Assembly (NCBI GenBank): GCA_965207535.1
Contig: CBDBMR010000016.1
Coordinates: 496,001-560,000 of the forward strand
Direction: 5' to 3'
DNA from: JAJDXO01 sp965207535
Lineage (GTDB): Bacteria > Pseudomonadota > Alphaproteobacteria > Rhodospirillales > UBA2165
DNA length: 64,000 nucleotides
The number at the start of each line of letters is the position of its first letter. The first letter of the stretch is position 1. The notes beneath the pieces were generated by a model, which saw only the letters and a list, made by a program, of their open reading frames with translations, made no database searches and was not told the origin of the DNA. Below are positions 18,416 to 27,319 of the stretch, piece after piece. A program made the translations under genes and the position numbers.

Positions 18416-18868
18416 ATGAACCAATCCACGACCGCCGGCCGTCACTACCCGGACAAGCCGTTTGTCGGTGTCGGGGCCGTTGTCTGGCACGGCGACCGTT
18501 TTCTGCTGATCAAGCGGGGAAAACCGCCGCGCCGGGGACAATGGAGCATTCCGGGCGGCGGCCAGGAACTCGGCGAATCGCTGGAAGAAGCCGCAATTCG
18601 CGAAGTTCGGGAGGAAACCGGTTTACAGGTCAAAATCGTCGGTCTCGTCGATGCCGTCGATTCCATCAGCCGCGACCCCGACGGCCGGGTGAGTTTCCAC
18701 ATGACCCTGATCGACTACTGTGCGGTCGCCGAGACGGACGCCGCGATTGCCGGATCGGATGCCGCCGATGTCGGCTGGTTCGGGCTGGAGGACCTGGCAA
18801 GCCTGGCCCTGTGGTCCGAGACCGAGCGAATCATCCGGGAATCACGTTCCATCCTCGATGGGGAATAA
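18416..18868 (+). CDS. NUDIX hydrolase
   Basis: Pyrophosphohydrolase of 150 residues. The Nudix box GGGQELGESLEEAAIREVRE followed by ETGL has the full Gx5Ex7REUxEExGU pattern with the metal-binding glutamates. The protein begins PFVGVGAVVWHGDRFLLIKR, like MutT-type and ADP-ribose pyrophosphatase-like small NUDIX enzymes. The start is chosen at the ATG 18416, preceded by GGAGTATCC. Its substrate is probably a nucleoside diphosphate derivative, not determinable here. Confidence 0.92.
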   Translation: MNQSTTAGRHYPDKPFVGVGAVVWHGDRFLLIKRGKPPRRGQWSIPGGGQELGESLEEAAIREVREETGLQVKIVGLVDAVDSISRDPDGRVSFHMTLIDYCAVAETDAAIAGSDAADVGWFGLEDLASLALWSETERIIRESRSILDGE

Positions 18869-18980
18869 TTCGCGCGCGCCCCTCCTCGTGCTCCAAGCAC
18901 CCGGTTTGACAGCAGGCGTATATCCGCTGCACGTTGTCGGCTAGAGCCGATCTAGGCAAACATTGAACGAGGGCGCGCCT

Positions 18981-19511
18981 GTGAGCCATAACGTCTTGGT
19001 TTCCATATTCTGTCCCGACCGGACCGGCCTTATCGCCGACATAACCGGCGCGCTGTTCGATCTCGGCGCCAATCTCGGCGACGCCAATTTCGCCGTGCTG
19101 GGCGGCGGCGCCGAGTTCACCGCGGTTTGCGAAATTCCGGATTCGCTCACCGGGGACGACGTCGCAGCCGCCCTCGAACGGGTGCCCGATGTCGCGAACG
19201 GGAAGCTGAGCGTTGCGCCCTTCACCCTCGAGCCGCTCCACGGTGAAACCGGCCGGATTACCCACCGCGTGACCGTCAGCGGCGGTGACCGGCCCGGGCT
19301 GATCGCCCGGCTCTCGGAAGCGTTCGTGGAATTCGATGCAAACGTCGTCCGGCTGTCCTCGGAAAAGACGCCGGAGGGCAATTACAATGTCCGCTTTTCG
19401 GTCTGGATCCCGAACACCCGTGCGGCGGCCTGCCTGGCGACCATCGCCAATACGGCCGAGAACATGCAGCTCTCGTGTCATGTCGAGGGAATGCTGAACC
19501 AGCCGGCCTGA
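18981..19511 (+). CDS. ACT-domain regulatory protein, GcvR-like
   Basis: Protein of 176 residues with two ACT domains: SHNVLVSIFCPDRTGLIADI at the N-terminus and ITHRVTVSGGDRPGLIARLS in the second half. This tandem arrangement is seen in GcvR-like proteins that sense amino acids; no DNA-binding domain is present. The start chosen is GTG 18981 with GAGGG 7 nt upstream; a TTG at 18963 would add six residues. IS copy 2 lies 57 bp downstream, so transcript readthrough into the element is possible. Confidence 0.83.
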   Translation: MSHNVLVSIFCPDRTGLIADITGALFDLGANLGDANFAVLGGGAEFTAVCEIPDSLTGDDVAAALERVPDVANGKLSVAPFTLEPLHGETGRITHRVTVSGGDRPGLIARLSEAFVEFDANVVRLSSEKTPEGNYNVRFSVWIPNTRAAACLATIANTAENMQLSCHVEGMLNQPA

Positions 19512-19568
19512 TCCGAATTCGGCGCGCCGAAATATCAGTCCCCGGGCACCCGGCCGCGAATCGCCCTA

Positions 19569-20411
19569 GGTCCTGTTGACAATTAACGGACTATTCATGG
19601 TTGGCGTGATTCAAGCAAGACCGTTTCAACTGGCGGGAGCGTGTCATGCTTCGACGGGAACTGACGGATATGCAATGGGACCGGATCAAGGGTTTGGTTC
19701 CGGGCAAAGAGGCGGATCGCGGCTCCACGGGTCGGGACAACCGCCTGTTTGTGGACGCCGTGCTGTGGATCGCCCGGGCGGGTTCGCCGTGGCGCGATCT
19801 GCCGGACGCCTTCGGCAACTGGAACAGCGTCTACGTGCGCTTTTCGCGGTGGGCCAAGGCGGGGGTTTGGGAGAGTCTTTTCAATGCCTTGGCGGAGGAT
19901 CCCGACTTCGAATACCTGATCGTGGATTCGACCATCGTGCGGGCGCATCAACATGCCGCCGGCGCAAAAGGGGGGCTCAGGCTCAGGCCATCGGCCGCTC
20001 GCGCGGCGGCCTGACGAGCAAAATCCACATCGCCGTCGATGGCCTGGGCAATCCCTTGCGGTTCATCCTCACCGGCGGCCAGGTGGGCGACGTCACCCAG
20101 GCCGAGGGGCTGATCGCCGGGCTGCCGGGCGAGACCCTGATCGCCGACACCGCCTACGACGCGAACCGCTTCCGCGCCCGCCTCGACAGCGCCGGGATGG
20201 TGGCGGTGATCCCCTCCAACCCGTCGCGGGCACAAGCCGTGCCGTACGACCCCGAACTCTACAAGGAAAGGCACGTCGTCGAATGTTTCATCAACAAGAT
20301 CAAGCACTTCCGCCGCATCGCCACACGCTACGAAAAGACCGTCACCGCCTACATGGCCATGCTGTGCCTCGTCGGGGCGCTCATTTGGATGCGATAAATG
20401 TCAACAGGACC
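19569..20411 (+). mobile_element. IS5-family insertion sequence, copy 2
   Basis: Same 843-bp element as copies 1 and 3, in the opposite orientation, with the same 13-bp terminal inverted repeats and flanking TA (19567-19568, 20412-20413). The target was CCCTAGCGG. Its right end sits in the TAG stop codon of the universal stress protein gene (minus strand), which the insertion regenerates. Confidence 0.95.
19646..20397 (+). CDS. IS5-family transposase, programmed -1 frameshift (OrfAB), copy 2
   Basis: Identical in both frames to the transposases of copies 1 and 3. Frame A is 19646-20014 and frame B ends at 20397; the slippery A4G6 run is 19966-19975. The DDE residues (LIVDSTIV, LIADTAYD, RHVVECF) are intact. 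Confidence 0.93.
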
Positions 20412-21391
20412 TAGCGGACCACCATCACCGACTTGTTGGCGTATTCCAGGACCTTGAAGGCCACGCTCCCCATGAAGAACCGCTTGAGGCCCGTCCTGCC
20501 CGATTCGCCCACCAAGATAAGAGAGTAGTCCTCGCCGGCCTCGATGATCTGTTCGACGGGATTGCCGACACGCACGAATGCGTTGCGTACCCCGAGGTCC
20601 GCTTCCTCGATGACCGCCACCGCTTCATCGACATACCGTTGCGCCTCGGATCGGCCCTCCTCATCGAGGGCCACCGACATGACGGAGATGTTCTTGAGTT
20701 CCGTCCGGTGAACCAACCGGGCCGATTTCCGCGCCATCGCCAGGGCCTGCTCGGAGCCGTCGGTGCATATCAGGTGGCCGTGACCGCGACGCAGATCCCG
20801 GGCAGCAAGCACCGAGCAAGGTGCGTGCATGGCAACCTTTTCGGCAATTGCCGGATCCCATAAGGCCTTGGCGATCCCGCCCGATTTGCCCGAGGCGCCG
20901 AGGATTATCAGGTTGTAGGGACCGAGCTCATATTGGTCCAAAATCCCGGCGGCAACCGACGGCGCTACTTTCAGTTTGAGCACGATGGATTTGCCGGTCT
21001 CGCTGCGATACTCGATCTTGTTGTCACCGAGCGGATCACCGTCGACATCCGTGTGGGTGAATCTCTCTCCCCAGTTGGACGCCATTTCACCCAGTTCAAT
21101 GAGTTGGTCCCGCCCCTTCTTCAGATACTGGATGCCCGGCAGTTCCAAACCCCAGTTGAGCATGTTCTCGCGGGCCACTCTGACTTGCAGGCCGCCCGTC
21201 CGCATGCCCTGGTCGACGGGGCGCACGTAAAGCAGAATGACATCGGCATCTTCGGCGTGGCCGACATCCGCGGCGTAACGCAGACCGCGGTAGCTCTCGT
21301 CCGAGCCGTCCACGCACGCAAGAACCCGGAACCGCTTCTTGCGCTCCTCGAGAATTTGCTCCGGAGTAAGTTCTTCCACCACGTCGGCCAT
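20411..21391 (-). CDS. Tandem-domain universal stress protein
   Basis: Cytoplasmic UspA-family protein of 326 residues with two domains. Domain 1 starts FRVLACVDGSDESYRGLRYA; domain 2 starts HLICTDGSEQALAMARKSAR and ends with the ATP-binding signature LVGESGRTGLKRFFMGSVA (G-x2-G-x9-G-S). Started at MADVVEELTP (21391), after a GGAGAGG site. It follows the anion symporter gene by 13 bp and is the last gene of a minus-strand run that starts with tkt. Its TAG stop was rebuilt by IS copy 2. A coupled stress or metabolite-sensing role for the symporter is inferred from the gene pair. Confidence 0.9.
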   Translation of the reverse strand: MADVVEELTPEQILEERKKRFRVLACVDGSDESYRGLRYAADVGHAEDADVILLYVRPVDQGMRTGGLQVRVARENMLNWGLELPGIQYLKKGRDQLIELGEMASNWGERFTHTDVDGDPLGDNKIEYRSETGKSIVLKLKVAPSVAAGILDQYELGPYNLIILGASGKSGGIAKALWDPAIAEKVAMHAPCSVLAARDLRRGHGHLICTDGSEQALAMARKSARLVHRTELKNISVMSVALDEEGRSEAQRYVDEAVAVIEEADLGVRNAFVRVGNPVEQIIEAGEDYSLILVGESGRTGLKRFFMGSVAFKVLEYANKSVMVVR

Positions 21392-21404
21392 GCCGACCTC
21401 TCCC

Positions 21405-22922
21405 CTATACGCCCAACAGCGGCCAGTAAATCGCCGCCGCAATCATCATTATTATGATGGAGGTTATCGCCATCTTCGATCCCACCGCAAGAAAATCGGT
21501 GGTCTTCAAGTAGCCGGATGCGTAGACGATCGTGCAAGCCGGCGTGCCGACGACGGTCAAATAGGCGAAGGCGGACGACACGGCCGTGATAAAGCCGAGG
21601 ATGATCGGGCTCTCGCCGGCGACATCCGCGAGGTTCAGAACGATGGGGCCGAGGACCGCGACCGCCGCGCCGTTGGACATGGTGTTGGTCACGAACGTCG
21701 TCAGCACGGATACCGCCGCCCAAAGCCCAAGCCCCTGATCCGCGCCCAACGGCGCCAGGAATCCGAGGAACGATTCGGCGACCCATTTCGCCGCGCCGGT
21801 ATCCTTCATCTCGATCCCGAGGGAGATCGCCGCACCGTAAAGCAGCACAACCCCCCAGTTGACCCCTGAATTGATGTCTTCCCATCTGACCAGACCGGCA
21901 ACCAGGAAAAGCGTCGCGCCAACGATGGCGACTGTCCCCATGCCCACCTTGTCGGAGACGAAAATCCAACCCAACAAGACCAGGAAAAACAGAAAGATCG
22001 AAATCCAATCCGCCGATTTCATCGGCCCCTCGGCCTCGACCAGGCCCCTGAGCCGCACCACCGCGCGGGACAAATCCCGATATTCGGGCTTGAAGGTCGT
22101 GAACAAAATCAGCGTCACGAAGGGCAGCTGAATGAGGAACATCGGGTACGCAAACGTCATCCAGCGCAGATAGTCGATCAGATAGCGTTGGGTTTCGGGG
22201 TTGGCCGGGTCGTAGAAGAATTCCCGCCAATAGCCGATCATGATTGCGTTCCGGGCGCCGCCCGACGGCGTCCCGATGCCGGCCACCGATGCGCCGTAGG
22301 CGATCGAAAACAACAGCACCGCGGCCAGATTCCGAACTTTCTTGGGATCATCGGAGGTCAGCGTCACCAGCGTGATCCCCACGGGCAGCATCATCGCCGC
22401 CACCGTGTGCTCACCGATAAACGACGCCAATAAACCGGATACGACGGAAATACCAAAACATATCCTGGTGGTCTTGGTGCCGGTCATCCGGACAATCAGC
22501 CAGGCGATCCGTTTGTCGAGCTTCTGCTTCACCACCGCAACAGCCAGCATGAGCGAACCGAGAATGAACAGTACGGAGTCGTTCCAGAGAGACCGCGCAA
22601 CGGTGGCCGAGTCCTCGCCCAGCAGAAACACCTGGCCGAGGATGATCAGCAGCGCCACCGACGGCAGCGGGATCGGTTCCGTGATGAACAGAATGATCGC
22701 GACCACCGACATGGCCAGGACGATCAGCCCCTTGTGCGAGAGCCCTTCCGGCTCCGGCACGAACAGAATGATCGCGGCGCCGACCAGCATCGCGATGAAG
22801 AACCAGCGCTTCTCCCAGACGTAATGGACAAAGAATTCGTAGAGCAGGTGTCCGACCTGTTTCGCGAGCGTCGGTGATTTCACGGCCTCATCGGCTGTCT
22901 CGCCCGCACTCGCGTCGTTCAT
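21405..22922 (-). CDS. DASS/SLC13-family sodium:anion symporter
   Basis: Inner-membrane carrier of 505 residues. It carries the family's two SNT-like substrate/sodium signatures: GTPSGGARNAIMIGYW in the first half and FVTNTMSNGAAVAVLGPI in the second. About 11-12 helices are evident, beginning WFFIAMLVGAAIILFV. Family substrates are di- and tricarboxylates or sulfate. Located 12 bp after rpe in an operon with sugar-phosphate enzymes and 13 bp before the universal stress protein gene; the pairing DASS + Usp is reminiscent of regulated anion transporters. Confidence 0.9.
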   Translation of the reverse strand: MNDASAGETADEAVKSPTLAKQVGHLLYEFFVHYVWEKRWFFIAMLVGAAIILFVPEPEGLSHKGLIVLAMSVVAIILFITEPIPLPSVALLIILGQVFLLGEDSATVARSLWNDSVLFILGSLMLAVAVVKQKLDKRIAWLIVRMTGTKTTRICFGISVVSGLLASFIGEHTVAAMMLPVGITLVTLTSDDPKKVRNLAAVLLFSIAYGASVAGIGTPSGGARNAIMIGYWREFFYDPANPETQRYLIDYLRWMTFAYPMFLIQLPFVTLILFTTFKPEYRDLSRAVVRLRGLVEAEGPMKSADWISIFLFFLVLLGWIFVSDKVGMGTVAIVGATLFLVAGLVRWEDINSGVNWGVVLLYGAAISLGIEMKDTGAAKWVAESFLGFLAPLGADQGLGLWAAVSVLTTFVTNTMSNGAAVAVLGPIVLNLADVAGESPIILGFITAVSSAFAYLTVVGTPACTIVYASGYLKTTDFLAVGSKMAITSIIIMMIAAAIYWPLLGV

Positions 22923-22934
22923 GGCGTCTCCCCC

Positions 22935-23591
22935 TCAGCTTCCGGCGGCATCCCGCAGCGCCCCGATGGTCGCCGCGTAGTCGTTGCCTTGAAACACCGC
23001 GCTGCCCGCCACCACGACGTTCGCGCCCGCCGCCGCCACTTCGGCGACATTGTCCGGTTTGACGCCGCCGTCAACCTCGAGTTCGATGGGACGGTCCCCG
23101 ATCATCGCCTTTATTTCGGCGATCTTCGGCGTCACCGAGGTAATATAGGACTGACCGCCGAATCCCGGATTGACCGACATCACCAAAATCAGGTCGACAT
23201 CATCCAGAACAGGTTCGACCGCGGCCGCGGGTGTCGACGGATTGATCGACACGCCCGCCTTCTTTCCCAATCCCCGGATCACTTGAAGATTGCGGTGCAG
23301 GTGGATGTCGGATTCGGCGTGCACCGTAATGATGTCGGCGCCGGCGTCGGCGTAGTCGGCGAGATACGGCGCCGCCGGCTCAATCATCAGGTGGACGTCG
23401 AACGGTTTGTCGGTACAGCCGCGAAGCGCCTTGATGACCGGCGGTCCCATGGTCAGGTTGGGAACGAAATGCCCGTCCATCACGTCGATATGAATGTAGT
23501 CGCACCCCGCCTCGTCGATGGCCGCGATCTCCTCGCCCAGCCGAGCGAAATCCGCGGAAAGGATGGAAGGAGCTATCTTCAGGTCTGGCAT
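22935..23591 (-). CDS. rpe: Ribulose-phosphate 3-epimerase
   Basis: TIM-barrel enzyme of 218 residues interconverting ribulose 5-phosphate and xylulose 5-phosphate. Motifs are APSILSADFARLGEEI, IHIDVMDGHFVPNLTMG (metal and catalytic Asp), DVHLMI, VMSVNPGFGGQSYI and LEVDGGVKPDN, with all active-site His/Asp residues. Full length. It follows the aldolase gene by 30 bp within the tkt-aldolase-rpe block. Confidence 0.96.
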   Translation of the reverse strand: MPDLKIAPSILSADFARLGEEIAAIDEAGCDYIHIDVMDGHFVPNLTMGPPVIKALRGCTDKPFDVHLMIEPAAPYLADYADAGADIITVHAESDIHLHRNLQVIRGLGKKAGVSINPSTPAAAVEPVLDDVDLILVMSVNPGFGGQSYITSVTPKIAEIKAMIGDRPIELEVDGGVKPDNVAEVAAAGANVVVAGSAVFQGNDYAATIGALRDAAGS

Positions 23592-23621
23592 GCTGATCCC
23601 CAGGGCTGCAAATCGCTTCGC

Positions 23622-24635
23622 CTAAGCGGCCTCCCCCATATATGACGCCGAACAGGCCGCGCTGTTGAGGCGGGCGCGCTCCAATAATCGGGCCTGAGCC
23701 GCCTCATTGTTCGCCGTATCGCCGCCCCAGGCCTCGAGGGCGCCTTCCTGCAGCGCCCGGCCATAGGAGTAGCTGAGCTTCCACGGCAACGGCGAATGGT
23801 CGGCATTCATGGCGTTGAGGTGTTCGGTCGCCTGAATCTCGCTTTGTCCACCCGACAGGAACATAATGCCGGGCACCGCCGACGGCACGGTGCGCTTCAG
23901 CACCGCTACGGTCAATGAAGCGACATCGCCGGCCCCGGCCTGTTCCGGACAATCCTTGCCCGAAATCACCATGTTGGGCTTGAGGATGGTGCCTTCGAGC
24001 ATGACCCCTTGCGCGAACAGCTCGGAATAGACCGCGGTCAAGGTCTCCTCGGTCACCTCGGCGCAGTCTTCGATGGTGTGGTCCCCATCCATCAGGACTT
24101 CGGGCTCGACGATCGGCACCAGGCCGCCTTCCTGGCAGATCTTGGCATAGCGGGCCAGCGCGTGCGCGTTGACGTGAATGGCGGCCGCGCTCGGGATGCC
24201 GTCGCCGATCTTGATCACCGCCCGCCACTTGGCGAACCTGGCGCCGAGTTCCGCGTATTCGGCGACGCGGTCCGCAAGCCCATCCAGGCCCTCGGTGACC
24301 GTCTCGCCGTCCGACCCGGCGAGCGGTTTGGCGCCGGTATCGACCTTGATGCCGGGCAGAATATTCTGGCTTTCCAGAACCGTGACCAGCGGCGTGCCGT
24401 CGGCCGCCGACTGACGGATCGTCTCGTCATACAGGATGGCACCGCTGATGAACTCGCCCAGCCCGGCCGTGCGGAACAGCATCTCCCGGTAATCGCGGCG
24501 GGCGTCTTCGGTCGAGACCACATTTATGCCGTCGAACCGCTTCTTGATGGTTCCGGTGCTTTCGTCCGCCGCCAGCAGGCCCCGGTTGTCCGCAACCATG
24601 GCTTCCGCGATTGAAGAAAGTTGACCTAGATCCAT
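23622..24635 (-). CDS. Class I fructose-bisphosphate aldolase
   Basis: Schiff-base aldolase of 337 residues of the eukaryote-like class I type. It shows the N-terminal signature NRGLLAADESTGTIKKRF, the Schiff-base lysine in LEGTILKPNMVISG and the LSGGQSEIQATEHLNAM loop. Started at MDLGQLSSIAEAM (24635); a longer frame upstream runs into tkt and is not conserved. It lies 40 bp after tkt and 30 bp before rpe. It can cleave fructose 1,6-bisphosphate, and together with transketolase and epimerase it supplies non-oxidative pentose-phosphate or Calvin-type sugar rearrangements. Confidence 0.94.
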   Translation of the reverse strand: MDLGQLSSIAEAMVADNRGLLAADESTGTIKKRFDGINVVSTEDARRDYREMLFRTAGLGEFISGAILYDETIRQSAADGTPLVTVLESQNILPGIKVDTGAKPLAGSDGETVTEGLDGLADRVAEYAELGARFAKWRAVIKIGDGIPSAAAIHVNAHALARYAKICQEGGLVPIVEPEVLMDGDHTIEDCAEVTEETLTAVYSELFAQGVMLEGTILKPNMVISGKDCPEQAGAGDVASLTVAVLKRTVPSAVPGIMFLSGGQSEIQATEHLNAMNADHSPLPWKLSYSYGRALQEGALEAWGGDTANNEAAQARLLERARLNSAACSASYMGEAA

Positions 24636-24675
24636 GAGTTCCTCCGTTTCCTGATCCGCCCGCCGGAAGCAATGC

Positions 24676-26697
24676 CTATAGTTGCTCCTTGGCCGCCGCC
24701 ACCACGGCTTCGGCCGTAATGCCGAAGTGATTATACAAATCCCCTCCCGGCGCCGATGCGCCAAAGCCGGACATGCCGACGAACCTTCCAGTGGACCCAA
24801 GGTACTTTTCCCAGCCGAGGGACACCGCCGCCTCCACCGCGACCCGCGCACCGTCTCCCAGCACTTCGGCCCGGTAGCCGGCGTCCTGCCGGTCGAACAA
24901 GCCCGCACACGGCATGGACACCACCGCCGTCGGATGGCCGCCGGCCTGCAACATCTCGCGGGCGGCCAGCGCGAGGCCGACCTCGGACCCGGTGGCAAGG
25001 ATTGTCACCACGCGCTCTCCATCCGCTTCCAACAGCACATAACCGCCGCGGGCCGACAGGTTCTCGTCCGTATGCGCGGTGCGGACCGTCGGCACCCCCT
25101 GCCGGGTCAGCGAGAGGACCGAGGGGCTCGAAGCCGCCTGCAGCGCCAGGGCCCAGCATTCGGCGGTTTCCACCCCGTCCGCCGGCCGGAAGACATTGAG
25201 ATTCGGGATGGCCCGGAGCGAGGCCAGCGTCTCGACCGGCTGATGGGTCGGTCCATCCTCGCCAAGGCCGATGGAATCGTGGGTCAGAACGTAGATGACC
25301 CGCTGCCCCATGAGGGCCGAAAGCCGGAGCGCCGGCCGCAGATAATCGGCGAACACCAGGAATGTCCCGCCGTAGGGCACGACACCGCCATGCAGCGCGA
25401 GCCCGTTCATGATTGCGGCCATGCCGAATTCCCGCACGCCGTAGTGAATGTAGTTGCCGGAAAAATCGTCCGCAGAGATCACCGTGGACGACCCGGTCTT
25501 GGTGTTGACCGAGCCGGTGAGGTCCGCCGATCCGCCGATCAGCAGCGGGATCCTGTCGAGGAGAACGCCGAGCGCCTCGCCGGAGGCCTTGCGGGTCGCC
25601 CATCCCGGCGCTTCCTCGCTGACCGCCTTCTTGTGGGCGTTGAGCGCTTCTTCCCAGCCCGCCGGCAGGTCGCCGAGTGATCGCCGCTCGAAGTTCGCCC
25701 TGGTTTCCGCGTCCGCGGCGGCGAGCCGGCCGGCCCAGGCGTTACGATCAGCGGCTCCCCGCGCGCCGAACGCGCGCCATGCGGCGAGGATGTCTCCGGG
25801 CACCTCGAACGGCCCGGCGCTCCAGCCAAGCGCCTCGCGGGCGCCGGCGACCTCATCGCCGCCCAGCGGCGCGCCGTGGGTGGAGGCGGTCCCCGCCTTG
25901 GTCGGCGCACCGAAGCCGATGGTGGTCTTGCAGGCGATCATGGACGGCCGATCGGTCTTCCTGGCCGCCTCGATGGCCGCCGCGACCGCCCCATGGTCAT
26001 GGCCGTCGACGGTCCGCACGTCCCAGCCGCAGGACGCGAACCGGGCAGCCTGATCGTCGGAAACCGCGAGGTCGGTCCCGCCGTCGATGGAGACCGCATT
26101 GTCGTCGAACAGAACGATGAGCTTGCCGAGGCCGAGATGGCCGGCGAAGGAAATCGCCTCGTGGCTGATCCCTTCCATCAGGCAGCCGTCGCCGGCGATC
26201 ACATAGGTGTAGTGATCGACCAGTCCGTCCCCGTAGCGGGCGTTGCGCAGGCGTTCGGCGAGGGCCAGTCCCACCGCCATGGCCAGCCCCTGCCCCAGGG
26301 GACCGGTGGTGACCTCGATCCCGGCGGCGTGGCCGTACTCCGGGTGGCCCGCGGTTTTCGATCCGAGCTGGCGGAAATTCCTGATCTCGCCGATGGTCAT
26401 GTCCTCGTACCCGGTCAGGTAGAGGAGCGAATAGAGCAGCATCGAGCCGTGCCCCGCCGACAACACGAAGCGGTCCCGGTCGGCCCAGTTCGGCGCCGAG
26501 GGATCGAACTTCAGGAACCGGGTAAACAGCACCGCCGCCGCGTCGGCCATGCCCATGGGCATCCCCGGATGCCCGGAATTGGCTTTCTCAACGGCGTCCG
26601 CCGAGAGAAAGCGGATTGCATTGGCCATCTGGAACAGGTCGGGCGCGGGGGCGGATCGGGAATCTTGCAGGGCGGTGACCGTCTGGTCAGGGGACAT
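24676..26697 (-). CDS. tkt: Transketolase
   Basis: Thiamine-diphosphate enzyme of 673 residues from MSPDQTVTALQ (26697). The transketolase signature is AIRFLSADAVEKANSGHPGM; the ThDP motif is VIAGDGCLMEGISHEA with GDG...N ligands further on (LIVLFDDNAVSID); the second signature is THDSIGLGEDGPTHQPVE. It transfers two-carbon units between sugar phosphates in the pentose-phosphate pathway. First protein gene of a run tkt / aldolase / rpe / anion symporter / Usp with spacings of 40, 30, 12 and 13 bp. A tRNA-His gene lies 154 bp upstream on the same strand. Confidence 0.97.
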   Translation of the reverse strand: MSPDQTVTALQDSRSAPAPDLFQMANAIRFLSADAVEKANSGHPGMPMGMADAAAVLFTRFLKFDPSAPNWADRDRFVLSAGHGSMLLYSLLYLTGYEDMTIGEIRNFRQLGSKTAGHPEYGHAAGIEVTTGPLGQGLAMAVGLALAERLRNARYGDGLVDHYTYVIAGDGCLMEGISHEAISFAGHLGLGKLIVLFDDNAVSIDGGTDLAVSDDQAARFASCGWDVRTVDGHDHGAVAAAIEAARKTDRPSMIACKTTIGFGAPTKAGTASTHGAPLGGDEVAGAREALGWSAGPFEVPGDILAAWRAFGARGAADRNAWAGRLAAADAETRANFERRSLGDLPAGWEEALNAHKKAVSEEAPGWATRKASGEALGVLLDRIPLLIGGSADLTGSVNTKTGSSTVISADDFSGNYIHYGVREFGMAAIMNGLALHGGVVPYGGTFLVFADYLRPALRLSALMGQRVIYVLTHDSIGLGEDGPTHQPVETLASLRAIPNLNVFRPADGVETAECWALALQAASSPSVLSLTRQGVPTVRTAHTDENLSARGGYVLLEADGERVVTILATGSEVGLALAAREMLQAGGHPTAVVSMPCAGLFDRQDAGYRAEVLGDGARVAVEAAVSLGWEKYLGSTGRFVGMSGFGASAPGGDLYNHFGITAEAVVAAAKEQL

Positions 26698-26851
26698 CAG
26701 GCGCGCACTCCGGCGTTCGAGGCGGCCCCAGGCATTACCGCCGATGTCCAAGAACTATACGAGTCGCGGTCCGATCCATAGGAAAAAACCGGATTAGTCA
26801 TATTGGCTTGGTTTCCTTGGCCGTACGGCGGACGGCGCCGTGGTAAGCGAA

Positions 26852-26928
26852 TGGGGCGAATGATGGGACTCGAACCCACAACCCCCGGCACCACAAGCCG
26901 GTGCTCTAACCAGTTGAGCTACATTCGC
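26852..26928 (-). tRNA. tRNA-His (GTG anticodon)
   Basis: Reading the minus strand gives a full cloverleaf: acceptor GCGAATG / CATTCGC, D arm around AGCTCAACTGGTTAGAGC, anticodon stem CCGGC / GCCGG with loop TTGTGGT and anticodon GTG, and T arm GTGGGTTCGAGTCCCAT. Discriminator C73 and CCA are encoded. The extra G-1 needed for His identity is encoded opposite C73, at 26929. Confidence 0.97.
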
Positions 26929-26929
26929 C

Positions 26930-27319
26930 GTGGTGGCGACTGTGTAGACCTATGGTGATGACCCGTCAAGCGCACTTCAGGAGGCCGAAAGGGCGCACGC
27001 GGGCACCCGGCTTTACCCATTCCCGAGGGCGCCACCGGAGCCTGAACGAACGGTCTCGACCGGAGCCGAATCGCGGCCTGAAACGGCCCTCGAAGGATTC
27101 GTATTTTCCGATCGGACGCCCGGGACGAGCGGCGCCGAAATTTGGACCGGCCTCGACGCGGCCACATCATGAGTTTTCTACTAGTAGAATTTACCGCAGA
27201 TGGATGTGCACCGATTGTTCACGCACGCCGGATCGTGCGTCCGGTAAAGAAAATTCATCATATTTTTATTATTTATCAAATAATTAAATAAATTTCTTCA
27301 TTCAACAATTCGGGCGGAT
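26930..27319. other. Intergenic region with palindrome and AT-rich island
   Basis: 390 bp without a credible gene. It holds a perfect 14-bp palindrome TTCTACTAGTAGAA (27176-27189), a 7-bp hairpin ACGCACG / CGTGCGT (27221-27240) and a strongly AT-rich stretch at about 27244-27308, which stands out in this GC-rich DNA. On the minus strand the AT-rich stretch is upstream of tRNA-His and may hold its promoter and UP element. Confidence 0.6.
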
